7,920 nt of DNA from Armatimonadota bacterium (GTDB taxonomy: Bacteria > Armatimonadota > Zipacnadia > Zipacnadales > FEN-943). Positions 1-5,958 of this stretch are shown piece by piece. The stretch lies in NCBI GenBank assembly GCA_029777735.1, contig JAKORR010000982.1, positions 1-7,920 on the forward strand, given 5' to 3'. The position numbers were made by a program, and so were the translations under genes. Below the pieces are notes generated by a model, which was not told the origin of the DNA, ran no database searches, and saw nothing but the letters and a program-made list of their open reading frames with translations. How positions within the stretch are numbered: position 1 is the first letter of the stretch; each line of letters begins with the position of its first letter.

Positions 1-234
1 ACCAAGAACGGTCGCGACAGCAGGTCAAAGCGCCTGGGTGTCAAAAGGCACGGCGGTCAGGAAGTGACCATTGGCACGATCCTCGTCCGCCAACGTGGCA
101 CGAAGGTCCTGCCGGGCCGCTACGTAGGCCGCGGCGGTGACGACACATTGTTCGCCCTGGCTAACGGCGTGGTCAAGTACGACCGGACCCGGGAATCGCG
201 CGTCCGCGTCCATGTTGAGCCAGTGGCTAGGTAG
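1..234 (+). CDS. rpmA: 50S ribosomal protein L27, 3' part (5' end outside window)
   Basis: Frame 1 is open from base 1 to the TAG at 232-234 and gives 77 residues. They match bacterial L27 closely: NGRDSRSKRLGVKRHGGQ at the start, then ILVRQRGTK, a GRYVGRGGDDTLFAL segment and GVVKY. L27 lies near the peptidyl-transferase centre of the large ribosomal subunit, where its flexible N-terminus contacts the tRNA end. About ten N-terminal residues, including that tail, lie to the left of the window. The C-terminus (RTRESRVRVHVEPVAR) is basic and of normal length for a roughly 85-90 residue family. In most bacteria rplU precedes this gene and obg follows it. Here a hairpin and then dapA follow, so obg is not adjacent downstream. 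The family assignment is very secure. Confidence 0.97.
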   Translation, partial: TKNGRDSRSKRLGVKRHGGQEVTIGTILVRQRGTKVLPGRYVGRGGDDTLFALANGVVKYDRTRESRVRVHVEPVAR

Positions 235-267
235 GTCGCACTCGCCCAAAAAGAGAGACCCTTTGTG

Positions 268-293
268 GAGCCGATGCCCAAGTGCATCGGCTC
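268..293 (+). terminator. Probable intrinsic terminator after rpmA
   Basis: A perfect 10-bp inverted repeat, GAGCCGATGC and GCATCGGCTC, is separated by the 6-base loop CCAAGT and starts 33 bases after the rpmA stop. The bases that follow (TTGCATTTGCG) are T-rich but not a clean U-tract, so termination may be imperfect. Placement right after a ribosomal-protein gene and before a differently functioning gene supports a terminator reading. Confidence 0.7.
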
Positions 294-447
294 TTGCATT
301 TGCGAGAGGTAAGCAGGACAACACGCTCCGGCCGCGAAGCCTACAACAGGATGTGCGACCGCAATCGAAGTTTTGCTCGGCGCGGTAGGCGTCGCGCTAA
401 GCTGCACGTTGGGCGAAGGGATCCATGCCGGTAGGGAGGTTTAGACA
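294..447. other. Non-coding leader between the rpmA hairpin and dapA
   Basis: No gene is supported here. The stretch should contain the dapA promoter if the hairpin terminates, but no convincing -35/-10 pair stands out. TTGCTC at 373-378 is the nearest -35-like hexamer and has only a poor -10 partner. A short GC stem (GCGCG at 380-384 with CGCGC at 393-397) could form in a 5' leader. The conserved core motifs of a lysine riboswitch were looked for and not recognised. Confidence 0.4.
434..440 (+). promoter_or_regulatory. Ribosome binding site of dapA
   Basis: GGGAGGT lies 7 bases before the GTG at 448. This near-consensus Shine-Dalgarno sequence at good spacing fixes the GTG as the start, even though it is not ATG. 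Confidence 0.85.
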
Positions 448-1341
448 GTGAGTAAGCCAGGGCTTGGGGACCTAATCACTGCAATGGTGACACCTTTCAG
501 TCCTGACGGTTCGGTGGACTACGACAGGGCCGCGGAGCTGGCCGCTAGGCTGATCGCCGAGGGATCGGATGGCCTGCTCGTCACTGGTACAACGGGTGAG
601 TCGCCGACGCTGAGCAGAGATGAGAAGCTTCAGCTCTACAAGACCGTAAAGGAGGCCGCAGGTTCTGTACCGGTGCTGGCCGGCACCGGGGGCAACAACA
701 CCGCCACGAGTGTAGAGCTGACCAGGGCGGCCGGCGAGACCGGCGTGGATGGTATCCTTCTGGTCGGCCCCTACTATAACAAGCCTTCGGCGGAAGGCTT
801 TTATCAGCACTTTCTGGCCTGTGCTCAAGCCACTGAGCTACCGGTGGTACTGTACAATGTGCCAGGGCGTACAGGCAAGAACATCGAGGCCAAGACAATC
901 CTGCGACTCGCCGAGCATGTGCCCAACATCGTGGGTGTGAAGGAAGCCAGTGGCGATCTCAAGCAGATAACAGCCCTTTGCGCGGGAAGGCCTGAGGGAT
1001 TCGTAGTGTGGAGCGGCGATGACGGGTTGACCCTCCCGATCCTGTCTGTGGGCGGCGAGGGCATCATCTCCGTGGCCTCTCACGTTGCGAGTGCACCGAT
1101 GCGCGAAATGATCGATGCCTTCAAGGCGGGCGATGTCGCGAGAGCGGCGGATCTGCACTGCAGGTTGAGCCCTCTGTTCGACTGTCTCTTCCTGCCTTCG
1201 GGCAATCCGCCATGTGTCAAGCGAGCGCTGGAGATCTGCGGGTTCCCAGTGGGCGGTCTGCGTCTGCCCATGGTGCCAGCTAGTGATGCCGACACCGAGG
1301 TCATTCGCAAGGTGTGCGAGGAGCTAGACTTGGTGAGATGA
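448..1341 (+). CDS. dapA: 4-hydroxy-tetrahydrodipicolinate synthase
   Basis: The product is 297 residues, the usual length for DapA. In the cytoplasm it condenses pyruvate with aspartate-4-semialdehyde, the first committed step of the diaminopimelate/lysine pathway. It is a TIM barrel of the class I aldolase (NAL/DHDPS) superfamily. Visible motifs are TAMVTPF near residue 11, GTTGESPTL around 47-55 with pyruvate-binding Thr48 and Thr49, and VGPYYNKP with Tyr109/Tyr110. LYNVPGRTG carries the catalytic Tyr136 and Arg141, which binds the semialdehyde carboxylate. VGVKEASGD carries Lys165, the Schiff-base lysine. All key residues expected of true DapA are present, which argues against N-acetylneuraminate lyase or KDG aldolase paralogs. 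Translation starts at GTG with a strong ribosome binding site. The stop overlaps the start of the UDG gene (ATGA), so the two genes are probably coupled. Confidence 0.97.
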   Translation: MSKPGLGDLITAMVTPFSPDGSVDYDRAAELAARLIAEGSDGLLVTGTTGESPTLSRDEKLQLYKTVKEAAGSVPVLAGTGGNNTATSVELTRAAGETGVDGILLVGPYYNKPSAEGFYQHFLACAQATELPVVLYNVPGRTGKNIEAKTILRLAEHVPNIVGVKEASGDLKQITALCAGRPEGFVVWSGDDGLTLPILSVGGEGIISVASHVASAPMREMIDAFKAGDVARAADLHCRLSPLFDCLFLPSGNPPCVKRALEICGFPVGGLRLPMVPASDADTEVIRKVCEELDLVR

Positions 1342-1931
1342 TACAGGACGAGGGGCTCGCAAGCAGAGCGGCAGTTCTGGAAGAAATCGCCGCCGAGGTG
1401 CGACAGTGCACGCTGTGTGATCTGCACCGTGGACGGACGCACGCTGTGCCGGGAGAGGGGCCGCCAGACGCCCGTGTGATGTTTATTGGCGAGGGCCCAG
1501 GGCGTGAGGAGGACGAGCAGGGCCGGCCCTTCGTCGGGCCGGCCGGTCGGTACCTGAACGCTCTGCTGCAGCGCGCTGGTCTGGTCCGAGAAGAGGTCTT
1601 CATCACGAACATCGTCAAGTGTCGGCCACCGGGCAATCGCGAGCCCACGCCCACGGAAGTGGAGGCCTGTCGTTCCTACCTTGACGGGCAGATCGCTTGC
1701 CTGCGCCCGCACATCATCTGTCTGCTGGGACGTCCCGCGACCGCTACACTCCTCGATCCCTCGGCGACCATGGGCAAGATCCACGGCAGCCCCATAAGCA
1801 AGGACGGCTTTACTTATATCCCCATGTATCATCCCGCTGCGGCCCTGCATAACCAGCGGCTGGCTCCCGTGCTTACCGAGGACTTCACGCGCTTGGGACT
1901 ACTTCTGAGAAGACTGCTGGCGGAAGAGTGA
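1338..1931 (+). CDS. Type-4 (4Fe-4S) uracil-DNA glycosylase
   Basis: The product is 197 residues from the ATG at 1338. It hydrolyses the N-glycosidic bond of uracil in DNA and so starts base-excision repair of deaminated cytosine. The family 4 signature is complete. Cluster cysteines are Cys24 and Cys27 (CTLC), Cys95 (VKCRPPGNREP) and Cys111, and their spacings of 3, 68 and 16 match the known thermophile enzymes as I recall them. GEGPGREEDEQGRPFVGPAG at 51-70 holds the active-site Glu52 and the uracil-pocket loop, and YHPAAAL near 164-170 holds His165 of the DNA-binding motif. An in-frame GTG at 1314 would add eight residues. The ATG at 1338 is preferred because it forms an ATGA overlap with the dapA stop and the extra residues are not family-like. 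The 3' end overlaps the opposite-strand HAD gene by 33 bp. Confidence 0.95.
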   Translation: MIQDEGLASRAAVLEEIAAEVRQCTLCDLHRGRTHAVPGEGPPDARVMFIGEGPGREEDEQGRPFVGPAGRYLNALLQRAGLVREEVFITNIVKCRPPGNREPTPTEVEACRSYLDGQIACLRPHIICLLGRPATATLLDPSATMGKIHGSPISKDGFTYIPMYHPAAALHNQRLAPVLTEDFTRLGLLLRRLLAEE

Positions 1932-2765
1932 CGGACGCACCTCTCCTCTCCCCCAAGCGTCGAGCCAACGCCGCAGGGCCTCGAGGGTACCTTCCTCTTG
2001 GCCTTGTTCGCAGAGAATACCACCGCCGGCGGCGACCAGTTGTCGGAAATCCTCCTGCGCGTTGGCTACAGCCGCCACTTGACCGCTTTGCTCCATCACG
2101 TACTGCGCTGCCCTAGCGCCCGTCATTGAGTCCTCCACATACAGCACAGTAGTCCAGTCCAAGGAGCTGCCCTGGAGATGCGGATGCAGTCTCTCCGCCC
2201 ACCAGCAGCCGAGGACCTTATCCATGCCGGCAGGCATGACGTCCACGCCCTTGCCCTGACGCACATCCACTGGGTAGCCGGCCAGCAACTCGCGTACCTG
2301 GCCGACGAGCCCAGCGACCTGCTCATGCCCGCCCTGAAGCGGGAATACTGTGTAGGTGACCAGTCGATTGCCGTATTCCTCGAGGATGGGGCCGTCGAGC
2401 CCCACGGCCAGCCGATCCCGGAGGAGAGCCACCATGTCCGGCCTCACTTCCTCTGCAAAGGCACGGCACTGCGGATTTATGATGACCCGGTTCTCGTCCG
2501 GCAGCCACGCGCTACAGCCAGACTCCGCCAGATGATAGCGGGCCGGGCCCCCCACGATATGCCCTATCACCGCAAGTTGGGCCGGCGGGCGGTTAGTCAA
2601 CAGATGCACACCTACCCGTGCCCGTTCACACTCAGCCATCAGCTTCGCGAAGGCCTCGCGGTTCAGGGGCTGCCTGGGGCGATCGGCAAAGGGCCAAATA
2701 CTGCCTGCCGCACAGTCGTCGAGATCAAGAAACAACAGAAGACGCGGTGAAGACACTACTACCAT
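1899..2765 (-). CDS. HAD-superfamily hydrolase, probable sugar-phosphatase type (Cof/SPP-like)
   Basis: The product is 288 residues from the ATG. It is probably a cytoplasmic Mg-dependent phosphatase of the haloacid dehalogenase fold; the substrate cannot be told. Motif I is LFLDLDD with nucleophile Asp14 and Asp16, and motif II is LLTNRP with Thr57. A long insert of about residues 60-175 would be a C2 cap. Motif III is probably Lys183 in MPAGMDKVLG, and motif IV is VLYVEDSMTGARAA with Glu211/Asp212. The cap position points to the HAD-IIB group (Cof, sucrose- or mannosylglycerate-phosphate phosphatases), but motif IV reads like the EDS..G..AA form of beta-phosphoglucomutase-type HADs. The start is uncertain. 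The ATG abuts GAGGG with no spacing, whereas the GTG three codons later (2754-2756) has that GAGGG 9 bases upstream and may be the true start. The ATG start overlaps the upstream ATPase gene by 7 bp, suggesting one transcript. The 3' end overlaps the UDG gene. Confidence 0.85.
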   Translation of the reverse strand: MVVVSSPRLLLFLDLDDCAAGSIWPFADRPRQPLNREAFAKLMAECERARVGVHLLTNRPPAQLAVIGHIVGGPARYHLAESGCSAWLPDENRVIINPQCRAFAEEVRPDMVALLRDRLAVGLDGPILEEYGNRLVTYTVFPLQGGHEQVAGLVGQVRELLAGYPVDVRQGKGVDVMPAGMDKVLGCWWAERLHPHLQGSSLDWTTVLYVEDSMTGARAAQYVMEQSGQVAAVANAQEDFRQLVAAGGGILCEQGQEEGTLEALRRWLDAWGRGEVRPSLFRQQSSQK

Positions 2766-3553
2766 CCCTCGCGCTGGTAGAATTCCACTACGTGGGCACG
2801 CAGGTCCTCAATGGTCCGCACGTTTTCGTCCAAGAGCGAGTGCGCGAAGGCGGTAGCATTATAGAAGCGCGACCGGTCGATGCCAAAGATTTCCAGTTCC
2901 GAGGCCCTGTCGTGGGTCTCATCCGACGCTCGCCACCGGAAGGCAAGGGCCAGCCCGATGCCTGGCGCACGCGCATACAGGTGCGTCAGCCGCCGCTTCC
3001 CCGAGGCACCATCCGCAAAGGAAACGAAACCAACGAGGCCCAGGCGAGCCAGCAGTTGGGGGTCCACAAGGAGCGGTTCGGCTCTAAGCATCTGCTCAGT
3101 CTGCTCAAGCGTATCGGCGTGAAGGCAGGAAGCAATACGGCGGTTGCTGTCCATCAGCCGGAAGAAATTGCGCACGGTGATACCCCAGATGTACCCTCGC
3201 CAGCGGCCCTCGCCAATCTCGTGCGCCAGGTAGCATTCTGGCTGCGTAGGCGGTCGCCGCAGGGCGCTCTCGACGACCGAGGCCGACCGGGCCAGGACAA
3301 TGCGCTCGCCGGGGGGCAGAAGGCAGAGAACGTTCGCCAACACTGTCGACTTGCCCGCGCCACTGACGCCGGCACCCATCAGCACCGATCCGCCCTGCGC
3401 TATAGAGCAGAGCATGAAGCCAACGATTTCCGGGTTGAGCGTTCCGGCCTCCATCAGGTCGACGAAGCTCAAAGTACGCCCGCCACGCTGATTCAAAGCC
3501 TGGATCTCTGCGAGATTGTTTCTCTCGACGTCGCGCATGTACTTCTCCGTCAT
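2759..3553 (-). CDS. Stand-alone VirB11/CpaF/PilT-like secretion ATPase domain protein
   Basis: The product is 264 residues, a P-loop ATPase resembling the C-terminal motor domain of type II/IV secretion and type IV pilus ATPases. GVSGAGKST at 62-70 is Walker A with Lys68. The preceding FMLCSIAQGGSVLMGA is the usual entry strand, and GERIVLARSASVVES after it sits where these enzymes have the Asp-box (ERIVTIED-like), although the acidic residues are absent. LAHEIGEGRWRG near 109-120 fits a degenerate Walker B with Glu112 or Glu114. ASCLHADTLEQTEQML, with His145, matches the His-box (T.HA...). The N-terminal domain of full CpaF or PilB proteins is missing, as are their neighbours. ATG at 3553 has GGAGG 11 bases upstream; the second Met (3538) has GGAG at 6 bases and is an alternative start. 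The gene leads an operon with the HAD gene. Its role is unknown; the fold assignment is fairly firm. Confidence 0.8.
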   Translation of the reverse strand: MTEKYMRDVERNNLAEIQALNQRGGRTLSFVDLMEAGTLNPEIVGFMLCSIAQGGSVLMGAGVSGAGKSTVLANVLCLLPPGERIVLARSASVVESALRRPPTQPECYLAHEIGEGRWRGYIWGITVRNFFRLMDSNRRIASCLHADTLEQTEQMLRAEPLLVDPQLLARLGLVGFVSFADGASGKRRLTHLYARAPGIGLALAFRWRASDETHDRASELEIFGIDRSRFYNATAFAHSLLDENVRTIEDLRAHVVEFYQREGW

Positions 3554-3582
3554 GAAGGCTTTTTCCTCCAGCAGAAGAACAC

Positions 3583-3603
3583 GTTGCCCTATGGCGGGGC
3601 AAC
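3583..3603. repeat. Short inverted repeat in the divergent intergenic spacer
   Basis: GTTGCCC (3583-3589) and GGGCAAC (3597-3603) form a perfect 7-bp dyad with a 7-base centre. It lies in the 96-bp gap between the divergent ATPase and 737-residue-protein genes, so an operator or a leader hairpin of the minus-strand transcript are both possible. No strong promoter hexamers were recognised in this spacer on either strand. Confidence 0.4.
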
Positions 3604-3649
3604 CTGTATCAGGCCTGGCATTGAATCAGCGACAACAGGATGATAACCG

Positions 3650-5863
3650 ATGAACGCCTTTCCGCGCACCCCATACGTGACGCGCGCCGACGTCGATCGG
3701 TATTTACTGGCACTTCCGGACGGCGAGGTAGCCTGGGTCTGTCCCCCTTCGCAAGTGGGCGACTGGATAATCCTGGGCATCGCTGAGAGCCAAGAGCACA
3801 CGGAGGCCTGGGACCTGACAGCCGCCCTGTGGGAAGGTGACCTGTTTCGGTTAGTGTATGCAACAAGCCGCGAGGGACAACTGCTCGATGCGTCTGCGCA
3901 GGAGGCCTGGGCGCCCGAGCTCAGGCCTCGGCCGGACCTCGCCGAGCAGGCACGGGAGTGGATCACTTACGCCCACGACCCGCTACGAGATGTGGCCTTG
4001 GCGACCTTGGCCCAGTGCCCGGAGCGACTGCTTGACTTGATGCCGCCGTTGGTCGGGCCCGGCTTCGTCCGCCCGTCCGACCCGTCCGTGCCGCCGACGC
4101 TTGTGCAGCCCGACGGTTCGACACAGGTTCTGGGAGCACTGCCGATAGGCCCCGAGGACAGCAGACGCTACGGGCTCCTCTGGGGCGACGGACCCGTGCT
4201 GCTGATCGGCTGGAACGGCGGCTCCTTTGCGTTGATTCAGGCAGTGGGTGAGGAGATCTCGCGCCTCACTTGGGCTAAAGGTTGCCTGACACTAGAGCCC
4301 CGGAAGACGCCGGAGGCCCTATTAAAGTTCCTCCGCGTGGCCCGGCCGGTCGAGGGGGACCAAGCCCTGGACACGGGCCTGGACGCTGCCGACAGGTTGC
4401 TACCCCGGGCTGTCGACAGATCCCTGCGGCTAGCGCGTTTCACCTTCCGCGGCCTGCTGCCCCGGTACGGCGTGGGCATCTATGACGAGCCGAGACATAA
4501 CTCCTTTCCTCCCGCCACGTTGTTCCTTGTTGAGAGCCTGCTCCTGTGGGGTAAGGTTGACGAGGCGAGCCGGTTCTTGTCCGCTTATCTGCTCCGCTAC
4601 GGGCGCGAGGACGGCGCATTGGACTACTACGGTCCGTCGCTGAGCGAGTACGGCCAGTTGTTGGACTTGACGGCCCGTCTGATTCAGTGGTGCCACAGGC
4701 GGGACCTGGTAGAAGGTTTGGGCCAGATAATTGCACCTTTGGCCCGACGTTGCGCCGAACTTGTCTCCCAGAGCGCTGCGGCGGGACAGGTGGTACCGGG
4801 GCTGCCAGAGGCAGACTATCATGCGGACGCGGACGCGCAGAACCGCTCATACGCTTCAGGCTACTTGTGGCTACTGCGGGGCCTGAGAAGCCTGGCCTCA
4901 GCCCTGGCGAAGGTCGATGCTCCAGGGATAGCCGATTGCGTGCCTGAGGCCCTCGTGGGCGATGCGGAGCTATCATCACTGGTCGCACCGGCCCTCACTC
5001 CGGTGGGAAAGACCGGCTTTCTGCCCGCACTGGTAGGTGACGACCACGTTATACACCGCATGACGGAGAGCCGCGAGGCATCCTACACGAACTACCGCTT
5101 CTGGCCAGAGATGCTGTCTTCGGGACTGATGCCAGACAAGGCAGTGAAGGCGATTCTTCAGTGGCGCCGCGAGCACGGGGGCGAACTGGCCGGGATGACG
5201 CGATTCGCTGACTGGCTCGATGACTGGCCCGTGTGGAATCACGCGCTGGGACTGCTACAGGTGGGCGACGGTGACACCTTCACGATGCTCTTGTGGGCAC
5301 ACCTGCTGTATCACCAAATGCCCGGCTGGTGGCCCAGTTACGAACAGGTGGACATACTGCCCGACGACCATGGCTGGCGCCAGCAGCGCAACGGACAGGT
5401 AGTACCCTGCCAAGTGACCGCGGCGCTGATGCTCCGCGCCGGGCTGCTCTGGGGTGACCGTGACGGGCGAGAACTATCCGTGCTGCCGGCCGGGAAGCTG
5501 CTGCTGGATACGCTGGGCGGGAAGGTACACGTCCCTCCGGTGCCGACGGGGGCAGGGCCTGCGGGCTTGTTGTTGCGCGCCGAGGATGACGGTGTGGCGG
5601 GGACGCTGAGGGTACGCTTGTGCCCTGGAAGGGATTGCCCGGTAGTGATTCTGCCCCGAGGCAGTGCGGCAAGCGCGGCCTACCTCGAGCCTGACGGGCC
5701 CGTTCCTGCAGCGGGCGACGAAGTGTGCTGGGAAGAGCCCCCCGTGTCGCCCAAGGCACAGTCCGTGGCCTTCAGGCAGGAGGGCAACCGGTGGATAGTC
5801 GAAGACGTCGGGCAACCTGGAGCGTGGGTACGGTTTGACTTCCGGCCTGCAACAGACATTTGA
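3650..5863 (+). CDS. Large uncharacterised protein, possible six-hairpin (alpha/alpha toroid) glycosidase-like
   Basis: The product is 737 residues. I do not recognise a named family. Residues 1-230 look like mixed beta structure (WIILGI, VLLIGWNGGSFALIQ). Residues about 255-605 are helix-rich with aromatic loops, including RFTFRGLLPRYGVGIYDEP, SFPPATLFLVESLLLWG, GYLWLLRGLRSLASAL, YTNYRFWPEMLSSG and MTRFADWLDDWPVWNHALG. This pattern is typical of alpha/alpha toroid proteins such as six-hairpin glycosidases. Residues about 610-737 look like a small beta-sandwich (LRVRLCPG, WIVEDVG, WVRFDF). Acidic residues in aromatic loops (Asp279/Glu280, Glu487, Asp521/Asp524/Asp525) could be catalytic, but none can be assigned. 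There is no signal peptide or membrane segment, so a cytoplasmic location is likely. AGGA at 3637-3640 lies 9 bases before the ATG. The gene is divergent from the ATPase operon and ends in a dyad overlapping its stop. Confidence 0.85.
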   Translation: MNAFPRTPYVTRADVDRYLLALPDGEVAWVCPPSQVGDWIILGIAESQEHTEAWDLTAALWEGDLFRLVYATSREGQLLDASAQEAWAPELRPRPDLAEQAREWITYAHDPLRDVALATLAQCPERLLDLMPPLVGPGFVRPSDPSVPPTLVQPDGSTQVLGALPIGPEDSRRYGLLWGDGPVLLIGWNGGSFALIQAVGEEISRLTWAKGCLTLEPRKTPEALLKFLRVARPVEGDQALDTGLDAADRLLPRAVDRSLRLARFTFRGLLPRYGVGIYDEPRHNSFPPATLFLVESLLLWGKVDEASRFLSAYLLRYGREDGALDYYGPSLSEYGQLLDLTARLIQWCHRRDLVEGLGQIIAPLARRCAELVSQSAAAGQVVPGLPEADYHADADAQNRSYASGYLWLLRGLRSLASALAKVDAPGIADCVPEALVGDAELSSLVAPALTPVGKTGFLPALVGDDHVIHRMTESREASYTNYRFWPEMLSSGLMPDKAVKAILQWRREHGGELAGMTRFADWLDDWPVWNHALGLLQVGDGDTFTMLLWAHLLYHQMPGWWPSYEQVDILPDDHGWRQQRNGQVVPCQVTAALMLRAGLLWGDRDGRELSVLPAGKLLLDTLGGKVHVPPVPTGAGPAGLLLRAEDDGVAGTLRVRLCPGRDCPVVILPRGSAASAAYLEPDGPVPAAGDEVCWEEPPVSPKAQSVAFRQEGNRWIVEDVGQPGAWVRFDFRPATDI

Positions 5864-5883
5864 GCTTGGGCCACGAAGCTCAA
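5860..5883. terminator. Hairpin overlapping the stop of the 737-residue gene
   Basis: TTGAGCTT (5860-5867) and AAGCTCAA (5876-5883) form a perfect 8-bp dyad with loop GGGCCACG, and the TGA stop is inside the left arm. It sits between convergent genes, where a terminator is expected. No T-tract follows on either strand, so intrinsic termination is doubtful. The remaining bases up to 5958 hold nothing I can identify. Confidence 0.4.
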
Positions 5884-5958
5884 CGCCACAAAAGCAGCCG
5901 CTGTATCTACGGGATGGCCAACGCCCCGGTCTGCGGTGATAGCAGTGCTGTGGTTGCG

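Noticed and set aside
137..388. Small plus-strand gene between rpmA and dapA
   Set aside because: The frame overlaps the end of rpmA and runs through the terminator hairpin, and its translation has no protein-like pattern.
294..447. Lysine riboswitch in front of dapA
   Set aside because: The gap is short and the conserved core motifs of the L-box were not recognised; only a small GC stem is visible.
1080..1850. Minus-strand open frame of 256 codons opposite dapA and UDG
   Set aside because: It spans two secure plus-strand genes and has no recognisable domain.
2178..2750. Plus-strand open frame of 190 codons opposite the HAD gene
   Set aside because: The minus strand carries all HAD motifs; the plus-strand translation shows none.
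2618..3643. Plus-strand open frame of 341 codons opposite the ATPase gene
   Set aside because: Its translation is low-complexity and Arg/Gln/His-rich with no motif, while the minus strand encodes a clear Walker A ATPase. It is a shadow frame in GC-rich DNA.
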